A stretch of DNA of 64,000 nucleotides from Collinsella ihumii (lineage in GTDB: Bacteria > Actinomycetota > Coriobacteriia > Coriobacteriales > Coriobacteriaceae). The stretch lies in NCBI RefSeq assembly GCF_900046475.1, contig NZ_FCOU01000003.1, positions 531,713 through 595,712 of the forward strand. The letters are read 5' to 3'. How positions within the stretch are numbered: the first letter of the stretch is position 1; the number at the start of each line of letters is the position of its first letter. The notes under the pieces are model-generated. The model was not told where the DNA came from. It searched no databases and saw only the letters and a program-made list of their open reading frames with translations. Position numbers and translations under genes: made by a program. Shown in pieces: positions 15,013 to 23,696 of this stretch.

Positions 15013-15816
15013 TTACGAACGGCGAGATGTGCGGCTCTTAGAGGTGAGACCGGTCGACGGAACGACGCCCTGGGCGGCACCGCGCGTGTCGGCGGCAGCC
15101 CGCGCCGGAGCGGCCGCGGGCGCATCGGAGGTGTCGGAGGTGCGAACCTTCTTGCCGTCCTTGGTGTAATACGAATAGTAGTAGTCGCTGACCTCGGTCT
15201 CGCAGTAGTTCATGACCGTGCCGATGATGTTGACCTCGGCCTTCTTGAGCTGGTCGACGGCCGCCACGATCTCGGCGCGCTTGGTGAAGTTCTCGCGGAT
15301 GACGAACAGGAGGCCGTCGGACAGATGACCGACCTCGGCGGCGTCGATGAACGTGCCCACGGGAGGCGTATCGAAGATCACGTACTGGAACGTGGACTTC
15401 AGCGCCTTCACCAGATTCGCGAAGCGACGGGAAGCAATGATATCGGCGGGATTGGGGATATGCGGCTCGGAGTCCAGGAAGAACAGGTTCTTCTGGCTGG
15501 TCTCGACGACGGCATCCTCAAGACGCATCTGCTCGGAGAGCACGGCGTACAGACCGCCGCGCGAATGGACGCCGATCATGTCGGCCATGCTGCGGCGGCG
15601 CATGTCGCACTCGACCAGCACGACGCGCTTGCCGCTCGTCGCGATGGCCTGCGCCAGGTTGAGCGCAACCGTCGACTTGCCCTCGTTGGGCGCCGTCGAG
15701 GTGACCGTGATGACGCGAATCGGGTCGTCAAGGCTTGCGAAGCGGATATTGGCAAGAAGGGTCTTCGCCGCGTTCTGAACAACGAGGCGATCGGCAGTGG
15801 CTTTACTCCTAGGCAT
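15013..15816 (-). CDS. CpsD/CapB-type BY-kinase
   Basis: A 267-residue bacterial tyrosine kinase with Walker A TSTAPNEGKSTVALNLA, Walker A' VVLVECDMRR and Walker B YVIFDTPP. A tyrosine cluster (VSDYYYSYYTKDG) follows the catalytic core. Unlike pneumococcal CpsD, an Ala/Arg/Ser-rich tail of about 45 residues follows the tyrosine cluster. ATG 15816 starts one base after the stop of cpsC; a GTG at 15828 is an alternative. It needs the membrane protein CpsC for activity. Confidence 0.9.
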   Translation of the reverse strand: MPRSKATADRLVVQNAAKTLLANIRFASLDDPIRVITVTSTAPNEGKSTVALNLAQAIATSGKRVVLVECDMRRRSMADMIGVHSRGGLYAVLSEQMRLEDAVVETSQKNLFFLDSEPHIPNPADIIASRRFANLVKALKSTFQYVIFDTPPVGTFIDAAEVGHLSDGLLFVIRENFTKRAEIVAAVDQLKKAEVNIIGTVMNYCETEVSDYYYSYYTKDGKKVRTSDTSDAPAAAPARAAADTRGAAQGVVPSTGLTSKSRTSRRS

Positions 15817-15817
15817 G

Positions 15818-16480
15818 TTACTTACCACCCTTCATTGCAGGAATGCGACCGACCACGGGGATACCGAGCAGCTCCTCGGCGTCCTCGGCGCTGCGGACGC
15901 GCGTGTTGAGCATGTCCATGAGGACGACGATGGCGACAGCCAAAAACAGACCGGCCATGAAGGCGACGGCGATGTAGAGCAGGCGGTTGGGGCCGCTCGG
16001 CGCATCGGGGGCGACGGCCTCGTCGATCACGTTGATGCTGTCGGCGACCTGGACGTCCTGGGCGACGACGGAAACCTGCTGGGCCATCTCGTTGGCGACG
16101 CTGGCAGCGCTCTCGGCATCCGGACCGTCAACCGACAGGGTGATGACGCGGGTCGTCGTCTCGCTCGCAACGCTGATGTCGAAGTCATCGAGATCCTCGA
16201 GGCCGAGCGCCTCGGCGGCATCCTGCCTGACTCGATCGCTCTCGAGCAGCGCGGCGACGTCGTTGGCCAGAAGCTGGCTCGCCGTGAGCTCGTTGTAGTT
16301 GGTCGTCTGCCCCTGGGCCGCGCTCGAGCTCGCCAAGATGTACATGCTCGTCTGGGCCGTGTAGGTGTTGCGCATGACCGCGAAGCTGGCAACGGCCATG
16401 ACCAACGCACAGGCAACTGGAAGCACAATCACCAGCTGCATATGCTTCTTGAGCAGCTGGAACAGTTCGAGCAGTGTCAT
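15818..16480 (-). CDS. CpsC/Wzz-type polysaccharide co-polymerase
   Basis: A 220-residue protein with two membrane segments (about 16-36 and 178-200) flanking an extracellular coiled domain. It begins MTLLELFQLLKKHMQLVIVL, typical of Wzz-domain proteins, and ends in a cytoplasmic tail that activates CpsD. Start 16480 follows GAAAGG. It is the first gene of a three-gene regulatory set. The polymerase and transferases it would control are elsewhere. Confidence 0.9.
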   Translation of the reverse strand: MTLLELFQLLKKHMQLVIVLPVACALVMAVASFAVMRNTYTAQTSMYILASSSAAQGQTTNYNELTASQLLANDVAALLESDRVRQDAAEALGLEDLDDFDISVASETTTRVITLSVDGPDAESAASVANEMAQQVSVVAQDVQVADSINVIDEAVAPDAPSGPNRLLYIAVAFMAGLFLAVAIVVLMDMLNTRVRSAEDAEELLGIPVVGRIPAMKGGK

Positions 16481-16695
16481 CGAACGAACCTTTCACTATT
16501 CCCTTGCTCGCCGGGAGTCCTCGGCGCACACGACAGCTCGCCCACGCAGACCGTGCGGCCCGCGAGAACAGCTGCCATCTTGTAAACCTTCAACATGGTA
16601 TCGTAAACAATCGCATAAACGATGGGTTTATACATTACGGACGACGTTCTCGTTAAAAATGCAGAGATTATCAAATGCAACGTGCGGAGCGGTCG

Positions 16696-18126
16696 CTACA
16701 TCAGGTCCTCGATCTGCATGGCCTCCTTGGGAAAGCGCACCGTGATGGTTGTTCCCTCCCCCAGCGTGCTGTCGACCGAGATCGTTGCATCGTGGAACAT
16801 GGCGGCATGCTTGACGATGGCGAGCCCCAGCCCGGTGCCGCCGCGCGCCTTGGAGCGGCTCTTGTCCACCCGGTAGAAGCGCTCGAAGATCTTGTCCTGC
16901 TCCTCCGGAGCGATACCGATGCCGGTGTCCTCCACGCTGACATAGGGGGCGCCGTCCTCCATGCCGCAGCGCAGCGTGACCGAGCCGTGGGGTTTGTTAT
17001 AGCGGATGGCGTTGCTCGCCAGGTTGTACACCAGCTCGTCGAGCAGACGCGGCACGCCGAACACGATAGCCGGCTCGACGCGCAGCTGCAGCGTAATGCC
17101 GTTGACATCCGCGACGGTATCGAGACGGTGGTACACGGTGTCGATCGTGCGCGGCAGGTCGACCGGCTCGCGCGAACCCAGCACGCTGTTGGACACCTCG
17201 GCGTCGCCGCGCTCCGCCTCGTCGAGGCTCGACAAGGTCAGGATATCGTTGACGAGCGCCGTCAGGCGACCGGCCTCCTTGTGGATGCGGCGGGCGAAAT
17301 CGCGCTGATCCTCCTCATCGGCAACCATGCCGCTCGCGATCAGCTCGGCGTATCCCGAAATCGCCGTCAACGGCGTCTTCAGCTCATGCGTGATGTTGGC
17401 CGTGAACTCGCGGCGCATCCGGTCGTTGTCCGCCAGGACGCGCATCTGGCGCTTGAGCTCCTGGCGCTGCGTCTCGATCCGGTCGAGCATCGGGATCATC
17501 TCGCTGTAGGCATCCTGGATGTTGCGGACGGGATGGTCGAGATCGACTTCGAGCAGCGGCGCGATGATGACACGCGACTCCAGACGCGCGGCCACGACGG
17601 ACACGATCACGCCGAGCGCCACAAGGCCGAGCAGAGGCGGCATCATGCCGACCAGAATAGACAGGTATCCATCCTGCTCCTGCGCGAGGCGCAAAACCGC
17701 ACCGTTATCCAGGCGGACCGCCTCGTAGAGCATGATTTCGCCGAGCGTGGAGCTCGAGCGCTCAGAATCGCCGCGTCCGGTCTCGAACGCCTCGACGACC
17801 TCGGGCCGGCTGGCATGGTTGGGCATGTCCTCCACGTCCGCCTCGCTGTCGAACAGCACGGTGCCGTCGGTGTCGATCAGCGTGATGCGCGTATTGCTCA
17901 AGTCGAGGTGGTTCAGCAGGAACTTGTCGTCGGGCATGCTGTTGAGCGCCGCCGCCACGACGTCGGACTGGTTGTCGAGCTCCTCGTGCGCCAAAGTCAC
18001 CAACCTGCCCTGCACGTAGGCGGTGCCGGCGAGCGAGAACACGACCACGACGAGCATGGCCACCGCGAACACGGTGGCGAACACACGGCGGGACAGGGAA
18101 TGATGCGTGCTGTTTTTAGGCGTCAT
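16696..18126 (-). CDS. PhoR-like sensor histidine kinase
   Basis: A 476-residue kinase. TM1 is at about 16-37, an extracytoplasmic sensor at 40-155, TM2 at 156-181, a dimerisation domain with H247 in ITHELKTPL, an N-box around NLASNAIRYN, and G boxes DTGIGIAP and GGTGLGLAIVKHAA. The arrangement matches PhoR-type sensors. It follows the response regulator gene by 27 bases. Proximity to pstB and the phosphonate operon supports phosphate sensing, but the sensor domain alone does not prove it. Confidence 0.85.
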   Translation of the reverse strand: MTPKNSTHHSLSRRVFATVFAVAMLVVVVFSLAGTAYVQGRLVTLAHEELDNQSDVVAAALNSMPDDKFLLNHLDLSNTRITLIDTDGTVLFDSEADVEDMPNHASRPEVVEAFETGRGDSERSSSTLGEIMLYEAVRLDNGAVLRLAQEQDGYLSILVGMMPPLLGLVALGVIVSVVAARLESRVIIAPLLEVDLDHPVRNIQDAYSEMIPMLDRIETQRQELKRQMRVLADNDRMRREFTANITHELKTPLTAISGYAELIASGMVADEEDQRDFARRIHKEAGRLTALVNDILTLSSLDEAERGDAEVSNSVLGSREPVDLPRTIDTVYHRLDTVADVNGITLQLRVEPAIVFGVPRLLDELVYNLASNAIRYNKPHGSVTLRCGMEDGAPYVSVEDTGIGIAPEEQDKIFERFYRVDKSRSKARGGTGLGLAIVKHAAMFHDATISVDSTLGEGTTITVRFPKEAMQIEDLM

Positions 18127-18153
18127 GGAATCACGCGCCCGGCTCGCGAGTCA

Positions 18154-18834
18154 TCAGGCCTCTTGGCCGGCGAAGCGATAGCCCACGCCGCGCACGGTCT
18201 CGATGCAGGTGGCGCGGTCGCCAAGCTTCTGGCGCAGCGTCTGGACGTGCACGTCGACGGTACGCGAGCCGCCGTCGAAGTCCCATCCCCACACGCTTTG
18301 CAGCAGGGCCTCGCGCGAGAACACGATGCCGGGCTTGCGCATGAGATACTCGAGCAGGTCGAACTCGCGAAGCGTGAGCTTGACCTCTTCGCCATCGACC
18401 GTCACGCGACGATGGCTGGGCGACAAAACGATGCCGCCGGCGGACAGCACGTCGCTCACCTGCTTGGACATGCCGCCGCGGCGCAGCAGGGCGCGGCAAC
18501 GGCTGGTGAGCTCCATGAGCGAGAACGGCTTGGTGAGGTAATCATCCGCACCGCCATCGAGCGCCACGACCTTATCGAGCTCGGTGTCTTTGGCCGTCAG
18601 CATCATGATGGGCACGGTCGCCGTCTCGGGCATGGCGCGCAGGCGGCGCATGATCTCAAGACCGTCGGTATCGGGAAGCATGATATCGAGAAGGACGGCA
18701 TCGGGAACACGACGGGCCACGGCGGCTTTGAACTCGCTGTCGCACGAAAAGCCTTCCGCCTCGATACCCTGCTGACGCAGGGCATACAGCGTCAGCCCCC
18801 TGATGTTGTCGTCGTCCTCAACGTAATAGATCAT
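18154..18834 (-). CDS. OmpR/PhoP-family response regulator
   Basis: A 226-residue regulator. The receiver has the acidic pocket EDDD at 6-9, phosphoacceptor D50 (AVLLDIMLP) and lysine in MLTAKD. The winged-helix domain includes LTLREFDLLEYLM and RTVDVHVQTLRQKLG. ATG 18834 after GGAGACGCGCG is preferred over an upstream ATG at 18876. It is co-transcribed with the kinase. A role in the Pho regulon is inferred from context. Confidence 0.9.
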   Translation of the reverse strand: MIYYVEDDDNIRGLTLYALRQQGIEAEGFSCDSEFKAAVARRVPDAVLLDIMLPDTDGLEIMRRLRAMPETATVPIMMLTAKDTELDKVVALDGGADDYLTKPFSLMELTSRCRALLRRGGMSKQVSDVLSAGGIVLSPSHRRVTVDGEEVKLTLREFDLLEYLMRKPGIVFSREALLQSVWGWDFDGGSRTVDVHVQTLRQKLGDRATCIETVRGVGYRFAGQEA

Positions 18835-18920
18835 CGCGCGTCTCCGATTTCCGCTGCATTTACGAGTATCATACACCGCCGCGGGAAGAACACGGGTCGC
18901 CGCACCGCGGCGGCAGACAA

Positions 18921-19787
18921 TCAGCCAAAACGACCAGTCAGGTAGTCGGACGTACGGCTATCCTTGGGCGCGCTGAACAGCTCCTCGGTGGGCGCGTGCT
19001 CCACGAGCTCGCCGAGGAGGAAGAACGCCACCGAGTCGGAGATGCGCGACGCCTGCTGCATGTTGTGCGTCACGACCACGAGCGTGTAGTCCTTCTTGAG
19101 CTCCATGGCGAGCTGCTCGACCATGACAGTCGAGATGGGGTCGAGTGCCGAGGTGGGCTCGTCCATCAGCAGGACCTGGGGCTTGACGGCGATGGCGCGC
19201 GCGATGCACAGGCGCTGCTGCTGGCCGCCGGAAAGGCCCAGACCGGACTGCTTGAGCTTGTCTTTGACCTCGTCCCACAGGCCGGCGCCGGTCAGGGACT
19301 CCTCGACGATCTCCTCGAGCTCGGCGTGGTTCTTGATGCCGAGGCCGCGCGGACCGTACGCGACGTTGTCGAAGATGCTCATCGGGAACGGGTTGGGGCG
19401 CTGGAACACCATGCCCACCTGCTGACGCAGACGGGTGACGTTGTAGTCCTGGTAGATATCGTCGCCGTCGAGGGTGATCTTGCCCTCGATGCGACAATCC
19501 TTGACCATGTCGTTCATGCGGTTCAGGCAGCGCAGCAGCGTGGACTTGCCGCAGCCGGACGGACCGATGAACGAGGTGATCTCGCGGTCGCGGATGTCGA
19601 TGGAAACATCCTTCAGCGCCTGATGGTCGCCGTAGTACAGGTCGAGATGCTCGACCGACATGCGAATCGGGTTCTCGGGTTTGGGTGCCTGCGAGGGCAT
19701 CGTGCCCATTTCACGCTTGTGTGCCTCTTCGAGGGCCTGCGCCATCACGTCGGCCGTCGCGGAGCGCTCCTGATCCATTTCGTTCAA
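18921..19787 (-). CDS. pstB: Phosphate ABC transporter ATP-binding protein PstB
   Basis: A 288-residue ATPase with an approximately 40-residue N-terminal extension, then [17 protein letters not shown] typical of PstB. It has Walker [20 protein letters not shown], signature [14 protein letters not shown], Walker [14 protein letters not shown] and switch VVVTHN. The best start is TTG 19787 behind GAGGAGG; ATG 19778 is less well spaced. The partners pstS, pstC, pstA and phoU are not adjacent: upstream is the phn operon's hybrid gene and downstream the two-component system. They must lie elsewhere or be lost. Confidence 0.9.
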   Translation of the reverse strand: MNEMDQERSATADVMAQALEEAHKREMGTMPSQAPKPENPIRMSVEHLDLYYGDHQALKDVSIDIRDREITSFIGPSGCGKSTLLRCLNRMNDMVKDCRIEGKITLDGDDIYQDYNVTRLRQQVGMVFQRPNPFPMSIFDNVAYGPRGLGIKNHAELEEIVEESLTGAGLWDEVKDKLKQSGLGLSGGQQQRLCIARAIAVKPQVLLMDEPTSALDPISTVMVEQLAMELKKDYTLVVVTHNMQQASRISDSVAFFLLGELVEHAPTEELFSAPKDSRTSDYLTGRFG

Positions 19788-19906
19788 CCCGCTACCTCCT
19801 CAAGCAAGCTGTCATAGCTCGCTCTAGGATACGAGCCGCGTTTCATGCAGCTGAAAGCGAATTGTCAGGGAACTGTAAGCTGCCTGCCGGATCCGCCCGG
19901 CGTCCC

Positions 19907-20644
19907 TCACGCGTCGGGCAGGGTGATGGTGAACACGGTGTGCTCCGGCGTGGACTCGCAGGCGATGTTTCCGCCATGCGCCACGACGATCTCCTTGGCG
20001 ATCGCCAGGCCCAGGCCCGCGCCGCCGCGATTCGTCGCGCGTGCCGCGTCCAGGCGGTAGAACTTCTCGAAAATGACCTTGAGCTTCGGCGCCGGGATGG
20101 GGTCGCCCTGGTTCTCGAACCGGATATGCACCTCGGCATCCACGCGCTCGGCCGAGATGAGTATCGTCGAGCCCTCGTAGCTGTACGCGATCGCGTTCTT
20201 CATGACGTTGTTGAACACGCGCGCCATCTTGTCGCCATCCACGAGCACCGTGAGCCCTGTGGGCACCTCGATCCGCGCATGCTTGTCCTGCTCGGTCAGT
20301 GTGGGATAGAACTCGTCGACGACCTGCGCGAGCAGGCGGGCGCGCTCGACAAGGCGGGCGCCCAGCCCGGCCCCACGCTCGCCCGCAGAGACGATGAGCT
20401 CAAGGATCTCCGCCGTCGGACGCGCATGATGAATATGGTGATCGATGCGCAGGTTGAGATACCCGGCCACGCGCCCGTCCACCTCGAGCACCAGACAGTG
20501 CACGGCAGGATCGGAAAGCTGCGACGCAAAGGACCGAAAGAACGCGTCGTAGACGAACTGCTGGCCTTCAAGCTCGCATACCAACCGATAAATCGACGGC
20601 GCGTCGTCCTCGCGCGCCATGCGGATATCCCAGGCCTCGCCCAT
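19907..20644 (-). CDS. Hybrid gene: truncated GNAT acetyltransferase joined to a VanS-like kinase ATPase domain
   Basis: An open frame of 245 residues made of two unrelated parts. Residues 5-102 are a GNAT fold (MAREDDAPSIYRLVCELEG, GRVAGYLNL, acetyl-CoA loop ERGAGLGARLVE) that stops before the last strands. By position at the end of a phn operon it looks like PhnO, the aminoalkylphosphonate acetyltransferase. From about 103 it is a histidine-kinase catalytic domain of VanS type (DEFYPTL, RVFNNVMKNAIAYS, IFEKFYRLD, GGAGLGLAIAKEI) without sensor, membrane, HAMP or His domain. Start 20644 follows GGGGAGGTG. Probably an in-frame deletion scar; a functional fusion cannot be excluded. Confidence 0.8.
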   Translation of the reverse strand: MGEAWDIRMAREDDAPSIYRLVCELEGQQFVYDAFFRSFASQLSDPAVHCLVLEVDGRVAGYLNLRIDHHIHHARPTAEILELIVSAGERGAGLGARLVERARLLAQVVDEFYPTLTEQDKHARIEVPTGLTVLVDGDKMARVFNNVMKNAIAYSYEGSTILISAERVDAEVHIRFENQGDPIPAPKLKVIFEKFYRLDAARATNRGGAGLGLAIAKEIVVAHGGNIACESTPEHTVFTITLPDA

Positions 20645-20683
20645 GCGCACCTCCCCTGTATGCATCTGATGCGGCGGCGACTG

Positions 20684-21433
20684 CTAGCGCATCTCGCCGG
20701 CCTGCATATTGTACTCGCGGTCGCAGACGCCTTCCATGAACTCAAGGTCATGGAAGATGCCGAGCATCGTGGTGCCGCCTTCCTTGAGCTGCTCGATCAG
20801 ATCGCGGACCTTGACCTTGCTCGCGTTGTCCAGGCTCGCCGTCGGCTCATCGAGCAGCAGCAGGCGCGGACGGCGCACCATGGCGCGGGCGATGTTCAGG
20901 CGCAGCTTCTCGCCGCCGGAGAAGGTGTTGGGATACAGATCCCACAGCTCGCGGGGAAAATCGAAATGCTCGAGCATGCGCACGGTCTCGGACTCGATCA
21001 CCCGCGGGTCGTCGAACGCCTCGGCGGCGCTCGCCTCCACGATCTCGCGCGCCGTGGTGCGCGGCACGCAATCGAGGAACTGGGAGATGTAGCCGATCTC
21101 GTAATTGCGCAGGTAGATGACGCGGCGCTCATCAAGCCGCGCAAGGTCGACCATTCCGAACGCGGCCGAGTCGTACCAGATGGAGCCGGTCTCGGGCAGA
21201 TTCGTGCGGTAGATGCACTTGAGGATCGTGGACTTGCCCGAACCGGAGCGGCCGGTGATGCCCACGAACTCGCCGGGGGCGATGGAAAGCGAGATGCGCT
21301 CGCAGCCGCGCACGCGGCGGTCGGCGGCGTGCAGGGTAAAGCCCTTCGACAGGTCCTGGATGTCGAGCATGGGGCGCACGGCGTCAGCGGGCGCCGGAGC
21401 CTCGCCGGAAACGGCAACCGAGCTGATATTCAT
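20684..21433 (-). CDS. phnL: C-P lyase system protein PhnL
   Basis: A 249-residue ABC-type ATPase with Walker A GRSGSGKSTILKCIYRTNLP, signature FSGGEKLRLNIARA, Walker B LLLLDEPTAS and switch IFHD. The YRTNLPETGSIWY and RNYEIGYISQFL stretches are typical of PhnL. In the family it works with PhnGHI to attach phosphonate to ATP with loss of adenine. It starts directly after the phnM stop with GGAGGTGCG as ribosome site. Confidence 0.92.
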   Translation of the reverse strand: MNISSVAVSGEAPAPADAVRPMLDIQDLSKGFTLHAADRRVRGCERISLSIAPGEFVGITGRSGSGKSTILKCIYRTNLPETGSIWYDSAAFGMVDLARLDERRVIYLRNYEIGYISQFLDCVPRTTAREIVEASAAEAFDDPRVIESETVRMLEHFDFPRELWDLYPNTFSGGEKLRLNIARAMVRRPRLLLLDEPTASLDNASKVKVRDLIEQLKEGGTTMLGIFHDLEFMEGVCDREYNMQAGEMR

Positions 21434-22708
21434 CTAGCGCACCTCCAGATCGGTCACGGTCTCCTCGAGCGTCGCCGCGTCGACGGCGAAGCGCGCCGAC
21501 ATGGACGGCAGGGCGGGGTACCACATGCGGCTCACCACGCGGCCGTCGACCAGCGTCGCCGTGATGACCGGATAGGAGCGCTGGCCCTCCTCGACCTCGC
21601 GCACCACCAGGATGTCGGCCTTCTTGCCCTCCTCGAGGCTGCCCAGCATGCCGTCGATCTTGACCGCGCGGGCGGGATTGATGGTGAGCATGGCGAACGC
21701 CTGCTCGAGCGGCAGCTTGAAGTCGCGGTGCAGCACGAACGCGCTTTGGAGCATGGCCGTGGGATAGTAGTCCGAGCACAGGCAGCGGGCCACGCCGGCG
21801 CGCACCGCGTCGCGCGCGGACAGGTTGCCCGAATGGCTCTTGCCGAGCAGGATGTTCGGGGTGCCCATGACCGTGAACATGCCGCGCTCGACCGCGGCGG
21901 CGGCGACCTCCTGCGAGATGGGGAACTCGGAGATCGTGCAGCCGAGCTCGCGCATGAGATCGAGCTTGTCGATCGAGTCGTCATCGTGGCTCGCCAGCGC
22001 GATGCCCTGCTCGCGCGCGATGCCGGCGAGGTAGCTGAGCTGCTCGTAGCTCAGCTTGGGCGCGGCCTGGGCGTCGGCCGCCATGGCGGCGGCTTCCTGC
22101 TCGGAGAGCGACTTGCCGCGGAACGACTTGCGCCAGATCTCCATGTCGCGGTACTGGCCCTGGCCGGGCGTGTGGTCCATGAAGGAGAGCTCGTCGATCT
22201 CGCCGGCGCGCAGGTGGTGCTCGACCTGCTCGACCAGATTGACGTTATCGATCTCCAGACGCAGGTGCAGGCGGTGGCGGATCAGATGGGCGTTGCGGCC
22301 CTCGGTGCGCTTGGCGCGCGAGATGAGCGCCATGATCTGCTCGGTGCGGTCCCACTGGCGCACCGGCTTGACGTCCATCTTGTCGTTGCCGTACACCGAA
22401 AGGGAGTGGAACATCGTCGTGATGCCGTGAGCGAGCAGCTCGCGCTCGGCCTCGAACAGCGCGGTCGGGAAATCCATCAGCACCGTCGGGCGCGGTGAGA
22501 TCACCGTCTCGATGTAGTCGGAATGGATATCGATGAGACCGGGCACCACGTAGCCCCCGTGCGCATCGATGATACCGGCACCTGCCGCTTCGGCGTCGAG
22601 CGCCCCTTGGCGCTGGATCGCCTCGATGCGGTCCTCGACCACCACGAGCTCGTAGCCGAACAGCAGCCGATCGGGCTGCACGATGATTCCGTTGCGAATG
22701 ACGTACAA
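21434..22708 (-). CDS. phnM: Alpha-D-ribose 1-methylphosphonate 5-triphosphate diphosphatase PhnM
   Basis: A 424-residue amidohydrolase-fold enzyme. It has IDAHGGYVVPGLIDIHSDYIE at the metal site, a carboxylated-lysine region, LASHDDDS and LCSDYYP. In the pathway it releases pyrophosphate from ribose alkylphosphonate triphosphate. TTG 22708 is chosen because AAGGAGG stands 7 bases before it; the open frame runs on to 22753 without a ribosome site. In E. coli phnM follows phnL; here phnM precedes phnL. Confidence 0.92.
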   Translation of the reverse strand: MYVIRNGIIVQPDRLLFGYELVVVEDRIEAIQRQGALDAEAAGAGIIDAHGGYVVPGLIDIHSDYIETVISPRPTVLMDFPTALFEAERELLAHGITTMFHSLSVYGNDKMDVKPVRQWDRTEQIMALISRAKRTEGRNAHLIRHRLHLRLEIDNVNLVEQVEHHLRAGEIDELSFMDHTPGQGQYRDMEIWRKSFRGKSLSEQEAAAMAADAQAAPKLSYEQLSYLAGIAREQGIALASHDDDSIDKLDLMRELGCTISEFPISQEVAAAAVERGMFTVMGTPNILLGKSHSGNLSARDAVRAGVARCLCSDYYPTAMLQSAFVLHRDFKLPLEQAFAMLTINPARAVKIDGMLGSLEEGKKADILVVREVEEGQRSYPVITATLVDGRVVSRMWYPALPSMSARFAVDAATLEETVTDLEVR

Positions 22709-22740
22709 GGAACGACCTCCTTGGATCGCGTGATACGTTT

Positions 22741-22791
22741 GGGACGGGTTCAAAACGCGTCAGGCGCGCCGTCTGCCCCAGAACCCGTCCC
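22741..22791. repeat. Inverted repeat with GGGACGGGTTC arms inside the phn operon
   Basis: Arms 22741-22751 (GGGACGGGTTC) and 22781-22791 (GAACCCGTCCC) flank 29 bases between phnK and phnM. The arm matches the core of the type B spacer element. It could act as an intercistronic mRNA structure. Confidence 0.6.
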
Positions 22792-22810
22792 CCATGGACA
22801 GAAAGCTGGA

Positions 22811-23692
22811 TTACAGCAGGGAATAGACGAGCTCCTGCGTGTACGCGTGCTGCGGGTCCTGCATGATCTGATCGGTGAGGCCGTGCTCGATGACCTGGCC
22901 GTCGAGCATGACGATCGTGCGATCCGCGAGCAGGCGGATCACGCCCAGGTCATGGCTGACCACGACCATCGACACGCCCAGGTCGCGGCGCAGCTGCAAG
23001 ATCAGGTCGAGCACGCGCGCCTGAACCGACAGGTCCAGACCCGTGGTCACCTCGTCCAAGAACAGCATCGGCGGCTCGTTGGAGAGCGCCTTGGCGATCT
23101 GAACGCGCTGCTGCATACCGCCGGAAAACGCACGGGGCGGATCCTGCTTGCGCCGCAGGGGGATCTTCACGCGCTCGAGCAGCTCCTCGCCGCGCCTCAC
23201 CATGTGGTGCACGTCGCGCACGCCTGCCGCGATCTGCTTCTCGGCGATGTTGGAGAGGCTCGAGAAATTCATGCGCAGACCCAGGTAGGGATTCTGGTAG
23301 ACCATGCCGAAGATCCGGTCGCGGATGTAGCGCTGCTGCTGGCGCGACACGTCGAAGCAGTTCGCGGCGCCCCCGTCGAACGCGGCCACGCGCATATCGC
23401 CCTCAGTCGGGTCCTGGTCGAAGTAGAGGCACTGCATGAGCGTCGACTTGCCGGAGCCCGACTCGCCCACGATGCCCAGGATCTCGCCGGGATGCACCTC
23501 GAGCGACACGTTGCGAACCGCGTGCACCGTACCGCACACGGGGCAGATGTTGCGCTCGAGCTCGGCACGTGGATCGGCGCAATACGGGCAGCCGGCGCCG
23601 AAGCGCTTGGAGAGCCCGCACACCTTGAGCACGGGCGCATCATCGCAAAAGACGTGCTCGACGGGCACGGGAGTTGTCTGTGGCGTCACCAT
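22811..23692 (-). CDS. phnK: C-P lyase system protein PhnK
   Basis: A 293-residue ABC-type ATPase with Walker [18 protein letters not shown], signature FSGGMQQRVQIAKAL, Walker B FLDEVTTGLD and switch VSHD. PhnK binds the PhnGHIJ core complex. An insertion near the N-terminus carries four cysteines (C35, C38, C50, C53: GCPYC and CPVCGTV), which looks like a zinc ribbon and is absent from E. coli PhnK. ATG 23692 lies four bases after the phnJ stop. Confidence 0.92.
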   Translation of the reverse strand: MVTPQTTPVPVEHVFCDDAPVLKVCGLSKRFGAGCPYCADPRAELERNICPVCGTVHAVRNVSLEVHPGEILGIVGESGSGKSTLMQCLYFDQDPTEGDMRVAAFDGGAANCFDVSRQQQRYIRDRIFGMVYQNPYLGLRMNFSSLSNIAEKQIAAGVRDVHHMVRRGEELLERVKIPLRRKQDPPRAFSGGMQQRVQIAKALSNEPPMLFLDEVTTGLDLSVQARVLDLILQLRRDLGVSMVVVSHDLGVIRLLADRTIVMLDGQVIEHGLTDQIMQDPQHAYTQELVYSLL

Positions 23693-23696
23693 GGTC

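Noticed and set aside
16675-18945. 756-codon plus-strand frame opposite the histidine kinase and response regulator
   Set aside because: The minus strand has full HisKA, HATPase and receiver motifs; the plus frame has none.
19788-19906. Pho box upstream of pstB (CTGTCATA at about 19809)
   Set aside because: Only one half-site resembles the proteobacterial box, in an actinobacterial context; not enough to call.
19685-22498. Very long open frame (937 codons) on the plus strand opposite phnM, phnL and the hybrid gene
   Set aside because: Antisense mirror of GC-rich codons. The encoded protein is His/Arg/Gly-rich without domains, and the minus strand carries clear phn motifs and coupled starts.
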